Of a DNA stretch of 64,000 bases, positions 1 to 10,018 are shown piece after piece. Below the pieces are notes generated by a model, which was not told the origin of the DNA, did not search any database, and saw only the letters and a list, made by a program, of their open reading frames with translations. The translations under genes and the position numbers were made by a program. Origin of the DNA: Hassallia sp050875635 (GTDB lineage: Bacteria > Cyanobacteriota > Cyanobacteriia > Cyanobacteriales > Nostocaceae); contig NZ_JBPAOH010000013.1 in NCBI RefSeq assembly GCF_050875635.1, positions 1-64,000 of the forward strand, read 5' to 3'. The stretch's first letter is position 1, and the number at the start of each line of letters is the position of its first letter.

Positions 1-72
1 ATTGATTACTTCAATCGAACGATGGCTAAACCTTTCAAATGGACTTATAAGGGTAAGGTGCTGGCTATTTAA
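1..72 (+). mobile_element. IS630-type transposase, C-terminal end only
   Basis: Frame 1 from the window edge reads a short peptide containing YFNRTMAKPFKWTYKGK and then TAA. This is the familiar C-terminus of IS630/Tc1-mariner-like transposases in cyanobacteria. Only the last 23 residues are in the window. The downstream kinase gene starts without its N-lobe only ~30 bases later, so this element probably cut that gene. Family recognition is from memory of the conserved tail. The catalytic DDE residues lie outside the window. Confidence 0.7.
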
Positions 73-105
73 TGGTCGGTCTATTTCCGCCACCCTGTAC
101 TAGGC

Positions 106-1812
106 TTGCCCAAGAATGAGAAAGTAGTCTTTAAACTGTTGAAGGACATCCTGGAAGTATTGGAATTTGTTCATCAACAAAATGTCATTCACCGAGATAT
201 TAAGCCACAGAATTTAATGCGGCGCAAAGATGGGAAAATTGTGCTGATTGACTTTGGAGCAGTTAAGGAAATCAGTGCATTCGGGCAATCAAGTGGGACA
301 ATAGCGATCGGCACACCAGGCTATATGCCAAGCGAACAACAAGCTTCTCGTCCCGATTTGAGTAGCGATATCTATGCAGTTGGAATTATTGGGTTTCAAG
401 CATTAACTGGGTTAAACCCTCAACAGCTACCGCGAGATGCCAGCACTGGTGAGTTGTGCTGCGCTTTATTTAGCGAGTGCGCCAATATCAACCCAGATTT
501 TGCAGAAATTTTAGACACAATGGTGCGCTTTGACTATCGTCAGCGTTACAACAATGCTGCTGATGCTTTGGAAGCGCTTGGGCAATTGCTCAACATTTAT
601 CAAGTACCCATCCCCGTTTCTAACCCAACCGAAAAGCCTAGTCAAACATCAACAAATGATGATTCAGATTTGCCCGTTCAACCTTCACTTTTAGCGCGGT
701 TTCTCCAAACCTTGCGACAATTTTTTGGTGGAAGTGAAACAAACAATCCTCAGTTACTAGCCACTATCCCACCAAGCCAACCTACTTCTAAATCTTCGAG
801 TTTTGAGCAACCGGAAGGAGCAGTTAATCTGGACTCTGCTTTTTATGTAGAACGTCCTCCTAATGAGGCTGAATGTTACGAAACGATTCACAAACCAGCA
901 GCATTGATTCGCATTAAAGCTCCTCGGCAAATGGGTAAAACTTCACTTTTAACACGTATTCTCCACGAGGCAAAGAAACATGGTTGTCAGACTGCATATT
1001 TAAATTTTCGTTCGGCGGATGAAGAGTTTCTTACCAGCTTGGATAAGTTATTGTGCTGGTTCTGCACTAGTATTACTAATGAGTTGAATCTTCCAGATAA
1101 ATTAACTGAATATTGGCAGGGTATTCTCGGTCCAAAGGACAAGTGTACAAACTACTTTCAAAGATACCTGTTATCAACAATTAATAGTCCAATTGTTTTA
1201 GGTCTGGATGACATCGACCAAGTTTTTCAACATCCTAAAGTTGCTGCTGACTTTCTGGCATTGCTACGAGTTTGGAATGATAAGTCAAGTAATAACGAAA
1301 GTTGGAAAAAACTGAGATTAGTAATTGTGCATTCTAAGGAAGTTGACATTCCCCTGAATATAAATCAGTCACCGTTTAATGTCGGCTTGCCAATCGAATT
1401 ACCAGAATTAAATTCCTCACAAATACAGGATTTAGTGCAACGACACCAGCTAAATTGGACGCAAGAGCAGATACAGCAACTGATGGTAATGGTGGGAGGA
1501 CATCCTTATTTAGTGCGAAGGGCGCTTTACGAAGTTGCCCGTGGCAAAATGAGTTTGATGCAATTATTACAAACAGCACCCACAGAACAAGGAATTTACA
1601 GCGACTACCTGCACCGCCACTTATCAAATTTACAAAGAAATTCAAATTTAATTGCAGCCTTTAAAGAAGTAATTGCAGCTTCTCATGCAGTGCGGATAGA
1701 AACTGATTTAGCGTTGAAATTACGCAGCATGGGGTTGATAAAATTTCAGGGGAATGATGCGATCGCCTCTTGTAAATTGTACCGTCAATATTTTGGCGAT
1801 CGCTTGGGGTAG
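106..1812 (+). pseudogene. 5'-truncated Ser/Thr protein kinase fused to an AAA-like (AAA_35) domain
   Basis: The reading frame opens just after the transposase tail and enters the kinase C-lobe directly. HRDIKPQN (catalytic loop) is at residues ~29-36, DFGAVKE at ~49-55 and the GTPGYMPSEQ activation segment follows. The N-lobe with the glycine loop and ATP-binding lysine is missing, so kinase activity is not expected. After a Pro/Ser-rich linker (~165-245), residues ~245-568 form the AAA-like ATPase found in cyanobacterial signalling proteins: FYVERPPNEAE, P-loop-like APRQMGKTSLLTR, Walker-B-like IVLGLDDID. Any start here (TTG at 106) is arbitrary, since the open frame runs back to the stop at 70-72. 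It is best read as a remnant cut by the IS element. The AAA-like part could still be translated. Confidence 0.75.
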
Positions 1813-1887
1813 GTGGTAGGTGGCGATCGCTTGTTGTGAAGAAGTGGGGTTAATTTTGGGCGATTGCTGAATGTTCTGCCTAACTAT

Positions 1888-2298
1888 TTAATTTTGACTC
1901 GGAAAGATTGCTAGAAAATTAGCAGCTTTGACGATCGTGATGTTCTGATAACTGCCTAACAACAATAAATCTTTATCACCCGTGACAATATAACTTGCTC
2001 CTCCGACAAGCGCACATTCCAACACCATATCATCGTCGGGGTCATTGCTGACAGCTTTCAGAGTATTGGTGATAGAAACCAACTGCGAGTAGCTGCGAAC
2101 CTCCTCAACAAATGCTTGAGCCTGCACAGGCTCATAAGAAAATTTGTTTAAAAGTTTCTCTTGAAATTCGTCAAGAATTTCCTGACAAATCACAGCTTGT
2201 ACTATACCATTTCTAGCCAGTTGTAGACAGCGAAACGGACTGCCGCGCTGTGAGAAAATTGCTGAAATTAGAATGTTTGTGTCATAAACAACACGCAT
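1888..2298 (-). CDS. PIN-domain toxin (VapC-like ribonuclease)
   Basis: A 136-residue PIN protein of the COG1569 kind. The N-terminus VVYDTNILISAIF carries the first acidic residue, NDPDDDMVLECA the central acids, and IVTGDKDLLLL the C-terminal TGDxDLL motif, so the metal-binding acidic set looks complete. Such proteins are RNases that usually cleave tRNA or rRNA when freed from their antitoxin. It lies 2 bases after a small acidic gene on the same strand, the usual antitoxin-toxin order. The pair looks intact, unlike most other toxin-antitoxin genes in this window. Confidence 0.85.
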   Translation of the reverse strand: MRVVYDTNILISAIFSQRGSPFRCLQLARNGIVQAVICQEILDEFQEKLLNKFSYEPVQAQAFVEEVRSYSQLVSITNTLKAVSNDPDDDMVLECALVGGASYIVTGDKDLLLLGSYQNITIVKAANFLAIFPSQN

Positions 2299-2300
2299 AG

Positions 2301-2543
2301 TTAATCTTTTTCATGCAATACTTCGTCAATGAACTCTTCACGTTCATCCTCTGTCATTGCATCCCAGTCTTGATTCCGCTCTGAGGCAACTTTTCGCACC
2401 TTTTCTTCGCTGCCACGAGACAAATACACCCAGTTAGCCCAATTCTGGCTTAACAGGAATTTGAACACCTCTATTTGCTGCTCTTGTGGCAATTGCCTGA
2501 CTAATTCCAGAACTTGTGTATCTGTTAATGTAAAAGTTGGCAT
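2301..2543 (-). CDS. Antitoxin of the adjacent PIN toxin
   Basis: A small acidic 80-residue protein. Residues 1-30 resemble the helical N-terminus of cyanobacterial antitoxins (LELVRQLPQEQQIEVFKFL), and the C-terminus is strongly acidic (MTEDEREEFIDEVLHEKD), as expected for a segment that wraps around a toxin. It lies directly upstream of the PIN gene with a 2-base gap, which indicates co-transcription and translational coupling. I recognise no named DNA-binding fold, so the antitoxin role rests mainly on position, size and charge. Confidence 0.75.
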   Translation of the reverse strand: MPTFTLTDTQVLELVRQLPQEQQIEVFKFLLSQNWANWVYLSRGSEEKVRKVASERNQDWDAMTEDEREEFIDEVLHEKD

Positions 2544-2914
2544 GGTTCTGACCTTATTTAACCTCCAGTTCTATTTTGACTCATGATTGGATTCGCTATA
2601 GCAAAAGACAGAAGGAAAGTTTGGGTAGTAAGCTTCAAGACGTTAAGCTTGGATAGCGAACAATTCGCTCTCGTTTTTCTTTTAGATCGGAAGATACAAG
2701 TAAGTGACTAGTGCAATCTTATTTAATCATTACCAATCCCAACGTATCCACAAGCAAGTGCCGTTTACATCTCTTAATTTTTTTGTCCAGATCGTAGCCG
2801 ACTCGGTTCTTGAAACTGCAATGAAACAAAAATTTTTGAGAAAATCAGGAAAGCAGCAATGATAATGAGTAGTTAAGTATATTCTTGCAGAAGTAAATCC
2901 ACTGAAAGAGCGTA
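2544..2914. other. Intergenic region between divergent genes
   Basis: It separates the minus-strand antitoxin from the plus-strand WD40 gene, so it should hold both promoters. I see no gene, no strong hairpin and no recognisable operator. The end is AT-rich. Confidence 0.4.
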
Positions 2915-5900
2915 ATGTCTCACTTATCTTACCAGTATCAAGTCGGGGGCAGTCTGCCAGTTGGTGCGCCTACTTATGTAGAACGACAAGCAGACAGTGA
3001 ACTGTGTGAAGGGTTGAAGGCAGGGGAGTTCTGTTACGTACTCAATTCCCGGCAGATGGGCAAATCAAGCCTGCGGGTACGAACTATGCAACGGTTGCAG
3101 GCGGAGGGCATTGTTTGTGCTGACGTTGATATTACAGCTATTGGTACATCGGATATCAAGCCAGAGCAATGGTATGCAGGAATTATTAATAGTATTGTTA
3201 ACAGTCTCAATCTCTATGAAACTTTTGATTTAAACGCTTGGTGGTCTAATCACAGTTTACTATCTCCAGTAAATCGATTCAGTGAGTTTATTGAAAAGTT
3301 TTTGCTCAAGTCAATTTCTGAAAATATTGTGATTTTTGTCGATGAAATTGATAGCGTTTTGAGTCTTGAATTTGAAATTGATGATTTTTTTGCTGTCATC
3401 CGTGAATTTTACAACAGTCGAGCTACTCAGTCAGATTATCAAAGATTGACTTTTGCCTTGTTTGGGGTAGCGACTCCCTCGGATTTAATTCAAGACAGGC
3501 AACGTACACCTTTTAATATTGGTAGAGCAATTGAACTAACTGGTTTTAAGTTACACGAAGCTCAACCGCTCGCTCAAGGCTTGGCAGTGAAAACCAGCAA
3601 TCCTACAGCACTACTGCAAGCAGTATTAGATTGGACAGGTGGACAACCATTTCTCACTCAAAAAATTTGTAAGCTTATCTTTACTGCTGATTCTCCCATT
3701 CCAGAGGATGGAGTTGCTCAGTGGGTAGAGCAGTTGGTGCAAACAAAAGTTATTGCTAACTGGGAAGCTCAAGATGAACCAGAGCATTTGAAGACGATAC
3801 GCGATCGCATTTTACGCGGTGGGGGACAGCTTACAGGTCGGATTTTAGGATTGTATCAGCATTTGCAACAGCAAGAAGTGGCAGATGATAATAGTCTTGA
3901 GTACACCCAATTGCGACTTTCAGGATTAGTAGTTAGGCGTGAAGGAAAGCTGAAAGTTTACAATCACATTTATGCAGTAGTTTTTAACCAAAGTTGGATT
4001 GCGAAGGCACTGGCAGATTTGCGTCCTTATGCAGAAGCACTCAACGCTTGGGTAGATTCAGATTATAAAGATGAATCGCGCTTGTTACGAGGGCAAGCGT
4101 TGCAGAATGCTTTGGCATGGGCGACTGGTAAAAGCTTGAGTAATGTAGATTATCAGTTCTTATCAGCTAGCCAAAAACTAGACAAAAGAGAAATTGAAAT
4201 TGCTTTAGCACTCAAAGAAGAAGAAGGACGGATATTAGCTCAAGCAAATGAGACATTAACTAGGGCGCAACAACAAGCCAAACGACAGATTCGCATTGGG
4301 GGTACAATACTAGCGTTGTCCGTAGTTGGGGCAGTAGTCGCAGGGGTAGTGGCAGGCAATGCAGTTAAACAAGCATGGGAAGCACAGGAAGGTATTAGAC
4401 TGGAACAGGCAGGAGTGAGTGCTTTGCGGCAATTTGAGTCCTATGAGCTAGAAGCATTACTGGCGGCGATGGATGCAGGACAAAGGTTGCAAGAAATAGT
4501 TAAAGACGGACGCCCACTGGAAAAATATCCAGCTACCAGTCCCATTCTAGCTTTACAGACAATTCTCGACAATATCCGAGAGCGGAATCAACTCGGCGGG
4601 AATTATTTTGTTTCAGCCGTCAGTCCCAGTTTTAGCCGGAATGGAGAGCGCTTCGTCACTACATCATTCGACGCTATCACCCATGTGTGGGACTTGTCCG
4701 GCAAGCAGCTAGCGGAATTTAAAGGGCTCCGGGGTTTGGTCAAAAGTGCTAATTTTAGCGCGGATGGACAGCGCATCGTCGCTATATCAGATCAGAAAAT
4801 CGCCCGTGTGTGGGATTTTTCTGGCAAGCAGCTAGCGGAACTAAGGCATCCGTCGCAGCGTGAAATCAACAGTGCCAGTTTTAGCCCGGATGGACAGCGC
4901 ATCGTCACCGCATCATCTGACGGAACCGCCCGTGTGTGGGATTTGTCCGGCAAGCAGCTAATGGTACTCAAAGTGGATCAGTACTCGGTCACAAGTGCGA
5001 GTTTTAGCCCGGATGGACAGCGCATTGTCACTGCATCAGGTGAGGCCCGTGTGTGGGATTTGTCCGGCAAGCAGCTAGTGGTACTCCAAGGGCGTCAGGG
5101 CGGGGTCAACAGTGCGAGTTTTAGCCCGGATGGACAGCGCATCGTCACTGCATCAAAAGACAAAACCGCCCGTGTGTGGGACTTGTCCGGCAAGCAGCTA
5201 GCGGTACTCCAAGGGCATCAGGATTGGGTCAACAGTGCAAGTTTTAGCCCGGATGGACTGCGCATCGTTACGGCATCAAAAGACAAAACCGCCCGTGTGT
5301 GGGACTTGTCCGGCAAGCAGCTAGCGGTACTCCAAGGGCATCAGCAATTAGTCAACAGTGCCAGTTTTAGCCCGGATGGACAACGCATTGTCACCATATC
5401 ATATCAAGCAGGCGATAGCACCGCCCATGTGTGGGACTTATCTGGCAAGCAGCTAGCGGTACTCAAAGTGGATGAGGGTTTAGGTTTTGACAAAAGTGCC
5501 AGTTTTAGCCCAGATGGACAGCGCATCGTCACTACATCATCTGACAAAACCGCTCGTATATGGGACTTGTCTGGCAAGCAGCTAGCGGTACTCAAAGTGG
5601 AGGGTTTTATCTTCAGTGCCAGTTTTAGTCCGGATGGACAGCGCATTGTCACTGCATCAAATGACGATACCGCCCGTGTGTGGGATTTGTCCGGCAATTT
5701 GCTAGCGGTACTCCAAGGGCATCAGCAAAAAATCGTCAGTGCGAGTTTTAGCCCGGATGGACAGCGCATCGTCACCGGATCAAATGACGATACCGCCCGT
5801 GTGTGGGATTTGTCAGGCAATTTGCTAGCGGAACTAAGGCATCCGTCGCAGGGTGGAATCAACAGTGCGAGTTTTAGCCCGGATGGACAGCGCATTGTCA

Positions 5901-6550
5901 CCGCATCATCTGACCCAACCGCCCGTGTGTGGGATTTGTCCGGCAATCTGCTAGCGCAACTCAAAATGAATCAGGGTTCAGTCCACAGTGCGAGTTTTAG
6001 CCCGGATGGACAGCGTATCTTCACTGTATCACTTGGCAATATCGTCCGTATGTGGGACTTGTCCGGCAATCTGCTAGCGGAACTTAAGAATCGGCGGTGT
6101 GCGGATTATGGTTTCGTTAGAAGTGCGAGTTTTAGCCCGGATGGACAGCGCATCGTCACTGCATTAGATAACAAAATCGCTTGTGTGTGGGATTTCAGCA
6201 AGCAGCTAGTGGTAGTACTCAAAGGGCATCAGTATGGACAAGTCAACAGTGCCAGTTTTAGCCCAGATGGACAACGCATCGTTACTGCATCTGATGACAA
6301 CACCGCTCGTGTGTGGGATTTGTCCGGCAAGCAGCTAACGGTACTCCAAGGGCATCTGGATCAAGTCAAAAGTGCGAGTTTTAGTCCAGATGGACAGCGC
6401 ATCGTCACTGCATCTGAGGACAAAACTGCTCGCATTTGGAGGGTTGAGGGGTTAGATGTGCTGCTAGCGCGGGGTTGCGACTGGCTGAAAGATTACCTCG
6501 CCACCCATCCCCAAGCACGAGAAAGACTAAAGGTATGTCAGCAAAAGTAG
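2915..6550 (+). CDS. AAA-like ATPase with 15 C-terminal WD40 repeats
   Basis: A 1211-residue protein of three parts. Residues ~1-340 are an AAA_35-type module: YVERQADSEL near 22-31, P-loop-like NSRQMGKSSLR at ~44-54, Walker-B IVIFVDEID at ~136-144. One probable membrane segment lies at ~456-480 (GGTILALSVVGAVVAG). From ~570 there are 15 WD40 repeats built on a core like SASFSPDGQRIVTAS followed by ARVWDLSGKQL. Fifteen is enough for two propellers plus one blade. The repeats are nearly identical at DNA level, so the array is recent or homogenised. The start is ATG at 2915, preceded by GAAAG. Such proteins are thought to act in signalling or as scaffolds. No partner or substrate can be named. 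It is related by domain to the kinase/AAA fusion at the window start. Confidence 0.85.
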   Translation: MSHLSYQYQVGGSLPVGAPTYVERQADSELCEGLKAGEFCYVLNSRQMGKSSLRVRTMQRLQAEGIVCADVDITAIGTSDIKPEQWYAGIINSIVNSLNLYETFDLNAWWSNHSLLSPVNRFSEFIEKFLLKSISENIVIFVDEIDSVLSLEFEIDDFFAVIREFYNSRATQSDYQRLTFALFGVATPSDLIQDRQRTPFNIGRAIELTGFKLHEAQPLAQGLAVKTSNPTALLQAVLDWTGGQPFLTQKICKLIFTADSPIPEDGVAQWVEQLVQTKVIANWEAQDEPEHLKTIRDRILRGGGQLTGRILGLYQHLQQQEVADDNSLEYTQLRLSGLVVRREGKLKVYNHIYAVVFNQSWIAKALADLRPYAEALNAWVDSDYKDESRLLRGQALQNALAWATGKSLSNVDYQFLSASQKLDKREIEIALALKEEEGRILAQANETLTRAQQQAKRQIRIGGTILALSVVGAVVAGVVAGNAVKQAWEAQEGIRLEQAGVSALRQFESYELEALLAAMDAGQRLQEIVKDGRPLEKYPATSPILALQTILDNIRERNQLGGNYFVSAVSPSFSRNGERFVTTSFDAITHVWDLSGKQLAEFKGLRGLVKSANFSADGQRIVAISDQKIARVWDFSGKQLAELRHPSQREINSASFSPDGQRIVTASSDGTARVWDLSGKQLMVLKVDQYSVTSASFSPDGQRIVTASGEARVWDLSGKQLVVLQGRQGGVNSASFSPDGQRIVTASKDKTARVWDLSGKQLAVLQGHQDWVNSASFSPDGLRIVTASKDKTARVWDLSGKQLAVLQGHQQLVNSASFSPDGQRIVTISYQAGDSTAHVWDLSGKQLAVLKVDEGLGFDKSASFSPDGQRIVTTSSDKTARIWDLSGKQLAVLKVEGFIFSASFSPDGQRIVTASNDDTARVWDLSGNLLAVLQGHQQKIVSASFSPDGQRIVTGSNDDTARVWDLSGNLLAELRHPSQGGINSASFSPDGQRIVTASSDPTARVWDLSGNLLAQLKMNQGSVHSASFSPDGQRIFTVSLGNIVRMWDLSGNLLAELKNRRCADYGFVRSASFSPDGQRIVTALDNKIACVWDFSKQLVVVLKGHQYGQVNSASFSPDGQRIVTASDDNTARVWDLSGKQLTVLQGHLDQVKSASFSPDGQRIVTASEDKTARIWRVEGLDVLLARGCDWLKDYLATHPQARERLKVCQQK

Positions 6551-6660
6551 TAGAGGGTAGGTAGTTAACCTTTTGCAAGTTATGATTCCAACCAATGCCT
6601 GAACTACAAGCTAGAATGAGACGAAACTCCGAACTGCTACTAAATGTGAATAGTTGTACG

Positions 6661-6912
6661 ATGGACATTCAATCATGTTTACGCGACCGACAAATTATTC
6701 ACTCCGATCCAGAGATTATGAGTGGAACTCCAGTCTTTGTTGGCACGCGAGTTCCATTGCAAACCTTTTTTGACTACCTCGAAGGTGAAGCAGGCTTAAC
6801 CGAATTCCTAGAAGATTTTCCACACTTGCAAGCTCAGGTATTGCTAGTTTTGGAAGTGATGGCAAAAGCAATGCTGGACCTGGAGCGAACTGTCCGTGTT
6901 AATCCTGCTTGA
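6661..6912 (+). CDS. DUF433 antitoxin
   Basis: DUF433 proteins are small winged-helix antitoxins usually paired with PIN-like DUF5615 toxins. This one shows the family signature: DPEIMSGTPVFVGTRVPL, then a LEDFPHLQ-type segment. The frame is open from 6595, but homology begins at the ATG at 6661, giving 83 residues. The stop overlaps the start of the toxin reading frame (GTG at 6896) by 17 bases, which indicates translational coupling. The toxin partner is frameshifted, so the antitoxin may now be an orphan. Confidence 0.85.
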   Translation: MDIQSCLRDRQIIHSDPEIMSGTPVFVGTRVPLQTFFDYLEGEAGLTEFLEDFPHLQAQVLLVLEVMAKAMLDLERTVRVNPA

Positions 6913-7263
6913 TGAAAATCTGTTAAGCAAGAAACTAAAGAAACCACTTGTCAATGTTGGATATTCGGTGCAAAATGTCGAGGAGATGGGTTGGCGCGGT
7001 GTAAAAGACCGACAACTTTTAGCTTGGCAGAAGCACATCCCTTTGATGTATTTATTACTGCCGATAAGAATTTGCCATATCAACAGAATTTTCGTGGTCT
7101 TGCGTTAAAGATTGTGGTGTTGGATGCTCATAGTACGCGCCCTGATTACCTGCTGCCGTTAATCACTCGAATTAGCGGTTTGCTGAATTCTTTGGCTCCT
7201 GGCTCTGTCACCTTGATTAATCATGCAGGAGAAATAACACCTTTCAACCCTGGCATTCGATAG
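6896..7263 (+). pseudogene. DUF5615 (Mut7-C/PIN-like) toxin, frameshifted
   Basis: The GTG at 6896 opens LLDENLLSKKLKKPL...VKDRQLLA, the N-terminal half of a DUF5615 toxin. The family then continues in a different frame as EAHPFDVFITADKNLPYQQN through VVLDAHSTRP to the stop at 7263. The switch falls at about 7022-7029 (gcttggca). One extra T there would give the continuous LLALAEAHPFDVF expected for the family, so a one-base deletion is the simplest cause. The acidic residues of the nuclease (LLDEN, TADKN) are split between two frames, so no active toxin is expected. Confidence 0.8.
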
Positions 7264-7340
7264 TAGTGTAGTGCATCCAATTGGGAAAAGCTATAAACTT
7301 TACACCATAATATCAACTTTAGATAAACACCTATATTTAA

Positions 7341-7380
7341 GTATGTAGTTGCGCTTTAGCGCTAAAGCGCAACTACATAC
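7341..7380. repeat. 40-bp perfect palindrome between convergent genes
   Basis: The left arm gtatgtagttgcgctttagc (7341-7360) is followed with no spacer by its exact reverse complement. It sits between the 3' ends of the broken DUF5615 gene and clpB. It could act as a bidirectional terminator when transcribed, or be a dispersed repeat. There is no T-tract, so a simple intrinsic terminator is uncertain. Confidence 0.8.
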
Positions 7381-7384
7381 CTAA

Positions 7385-10018
7385 TTAAGCTGTAAACACC
7401 TCGGCTGGTAAGCGCTTGAAAGAAAGGCGCTCATTCTCGATATCCACAAAAATCGTGTCGCCATCGTTGAATTCGCCGCGCAAAATAGCTTTGGCAATCT
7501 GAGTTTCTAACTCGCGCTGAATCGCTCTTTTTAAAGGACGTGCCCCAAATACTGGGTCATATCCTACTTCTGCCAAAAAGTCAAGAGCAGCATCGGAGAG
7601 TTTCAGAGACATTTTACGATCGCTCAATCTTTGTCGCAGTCTATTTACTTGCAACTGTACAATAGAGCGCAATTCGCCTTTGTGCAGTGGGTGGAAGATA
7701 ATCGTTTCGTCAATGCGGTTGAGAAACTCCGGACGGAAGCTATTCCGCATCGCCTCCATCACGCGATGACGCATTTCATCATAACGTGAATCATCCCCCG
7801 CCACATCAAGAATATACTGCGAACCGATGTTGCTAGTCATAATGATGATCGTGTTCTTAAAGTCAACTGTATGACCTTGGGCATCAGTTACACGCCCATC
7901 ATCAAGAATTTGCAGGAAGATATTAAATACATCCGGGTGCGCTTTTTCGATTTCGTCGAATAGCAGCACCGCATAAGGACGACGGCGAACGGCTTCGGTG
8001 AGTTGTCCGCCTTCGTCGTATCCCACGTATCCGGGAGGCGCACCGATGAGGCGAGAAACTGCATGTTTCTCCATATATTCAGACATATCAATTCGCACCA
8101 ACGCTTCTTCCGTGTCGAAGAGATATGCTGCTAGCGCTTTCGCTAATTCAGTTTTACCCACACCCGTAGGACCGAGGAAAATAAAGCTAGCGATCGGACG
8201 ATTCGGATCGGCTAAACCAGCGCGAGAACGTTGAATTGCATCCGCTACAGCTGTTACCGCTTCATCTTGTCCAACCACGCGGTGGTGCAGTTCATCTTCT
8301 AAATGCAGCAGTTTTTCTTTCTCAGATTCTACCAACTTGCTGATGGGAATTCCCGTCCATTTAGAAATAACTTCCGCAATATCAGCTTCGGTTACTTCTT
8401 CCCGCAACAGTGATTTTCCGCTGAGTTGAGTTTGAGAAAGTTCAGATTCTGCCGCTTCTAATTTGCGATGCAAATCAGTTAATTTGCCGTATTTCAACTC
8501 AGCAGCGCGGTTGAGATCGTAATCGCGTTCTGCTTGTTGAACTTCTAAATTAACGCGGTCAATTTCTTCCTTGACAGACTGAATTTTAGTGATAATATCT
8601 TTTTCAGACTGCCATTGAGTATTTAATGCTCGTTGTTCTTCTTTGAAATCGGCAAGTTCTTTTTCTAGCCTTTCCAGACGTTCGCGAGAAGCTGCATTAC
8701 TTTCTTTTTGCAGAGAAAGTCTTTCCATTTCTAATTGCAGAATCTTGCGGTCGATTTCGTCGAGTTCTTCGGGTTTGGAGGTAATCTCCATTTTTAATCG
8801 AGCTGCGGCTTCGTCTACCAAATCGATCGCCTTATCGGGAAGAAAGCGATCGCTAATATACCGACTTGACAATGTAGCAGCCGCAACCAAAGAACTATCG
8901 GAAATCTTTACCCCGTGGTGAACTTCATACCGCTCTTTCAAACCGCGCAGAATCGAAATAGTATCGGATACAGTCGGCTGATCGACATAAACCTGCTGGA
9001 AACGTCTTTCCAAAGCGGCATCTTTTTCGATATACTTGCGGTATTCGTCTAAAGTTGTCGCCCCAATACAGCGCAATTCACCCCGCGCTAACATCGGTTT
9101 TAACAGATTACTAGCATCCATCGCGCCTTGGGTTGCACCCGCACCGACAACGGTATGAATTTCATCAATAAATAGAATAATATTACCACCAGATTCGGTA
9201 ACTTCTTTGAGAACAGCTTTTAAACGTTCTTCAAATTCACCCCGAAATTTTGCCCCAGCGATGAGGGCACCCATATCTAGTGCTATCAGCTTGCGGTCTT
9301 TGAGAGATTGAGGTACATCACCAGCGACGATGCGCTGTGCTAAACCTTCAACAATCGCTGTTTTACCAACACCCGGTTCCCCAATCAAAACGGGGTTATT
9401 TTTGGTACGACGTGAGAGAATTTGCACGGTGCGGCGAATTTCATCATCTCGTCCAATCACTGGATCAAGTTTACCTTGACGGGCAGCTTCTGTGAGGTCA
9501 CGCCCATATTTTTCCAGTGCTTCATATTTGCCTTCTGGATTTTGGTCGGTCACTTTCTGGTTCCCACGAATTTGTTTAATGATATTCTTTAATTTGCCTT
9601 CGTCTAATCCAAATTCTTGGAATAGACTTTTGCCAAAGCGGTCATCCTTGGCGTAGGCAAGTAATAAATGTTCAATTGAGATGTATTCGTCTTGAAATTC
9701 TTTGCGATAGTTATCAGCGCGATCTAACAGTGTATCCAAGCTGCGTCCTAAGTACACGGAACTGCTGCTACCGGAAACTTTCGGCTGACGTTGAATGAAT
9801 TGTTCGGTGCGATCGCGTAATTTTTGCAGATTTACACCGGCTTTGGTAAAAACACCGCTAGCGAGTCCTTCTTGTTCTAGCAGCGCTTTCATTAAGTGTT
9901 CGCTTTCGATCTGCTGTAGTTGATATTGTTTAGCAATATCTGGAGTGTGGGCGATCGCTTCCCAGGCTTTTTCGGTAAATTGGTTCGGGTTAGTGGGTTG
10001 CATAGGCTTTTGACTCAA
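7385..10018 (-). CDS. clpB: ATP-dependent disaggregase ClpB
   Basis: The Hsp100 chaperone that extracts polypeptides from aggregates together with DnaK. Order: Clp N-domain (~1-150), NBD1 with Walker A GEPGVGKT at 213-220 and Walker B ILFIDEIH near 282, the long M-domain coiled coil (~410-530, rich in Glu, Arg and Leu), NBD2 with GPTGVGKTELAK and the GYVGYDEGG pore loop, then the C-terminal small domain. The 877-residue length is normal. Homology begins at MQPTNPNQFTEKAWE, so the ATG at 10003 may be the true start; five codons precede it from the ATG at 10018. It stands alone, so it is probably monocistronic. I see no CIRCE operator upstream. Confidence 0.97.
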   Translation of the reverse strand: MSQKPMQPTNPNQFTEKAWEAIAHTPDIAKQYQLQQIESEHLMKALLEQEGLASGVFTKAGVNLQKLRDRTEQFIQRQPKVSGSSSSVYLGRSLDTLLDRADNYRKEFQDEYISIEHLLLAYAKDDRFGKSLFQEFGLDEGKLKNIIKQIRGNQKVTDQNPEGKYEALEKYGRDLTEAARQGKLDPVIGRDDEIRRTVQILSRRTKNNPVLIGEPGVGKTAIVEGLAQRIVAGDVPQSLKDRKLIALDMGALIAGAKFRGEFEERLKAVLKEVTESGGNIILFIDEIHTVVGAGATQGAMDASNLLKPMLARGELRCIGATTLDEYRKYIEKDAALERRFQQVYVDQPTVSDTISILRGLKERYEVHHGVKISDSSLVAAATLSSRYISDRFLPDKAIDLVDEAAARLKMEITSKPEELDEIDRKILQLEMERLSLQKESNAASRERLERLEKELADFKEEQRALNTQWQSEKDIITKIQSVKEEIDRVNLEVQQAERDYDLNRAAELKYGKLTDLHRKLEAAESELSQTQLSGKSLLREEVTEADIAEVISKWTGIPISKLVESEKEKLLHLEDELHHRVVGQDEAVTAVADAIQRSRAGLADPNRPIASFIFLGPTGVGKTELAKALAAYLFDTEEALVRIDMSEYMEKHAVSRLIGAPPGYVGYDEGGQLTEAVRRRPYAVLLFDEIEKAHPDVFNIFLQILDDGRVTDAQGHTVDFKNTIIIMTSNIGSQYILDVAGDDSRYDEMRHRVMEAMRNSFRPEFLNRIDETIIFHPLHKGELRSIVQLQVNRLRQRLSDRKMSLKLSDAALDFLAEVGYDPVFGARPLKRAIQRELETQIAKAILRGEFNDGDTIFVDIENERLSFKRLPAEVFTA

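Noticed and set aside
5404..5964. Minus-strand frames inside the WD40 gene
   Set aside because: Repeated PDKSHTRAV peptides are only the reverse reading of the WD40 repeats.
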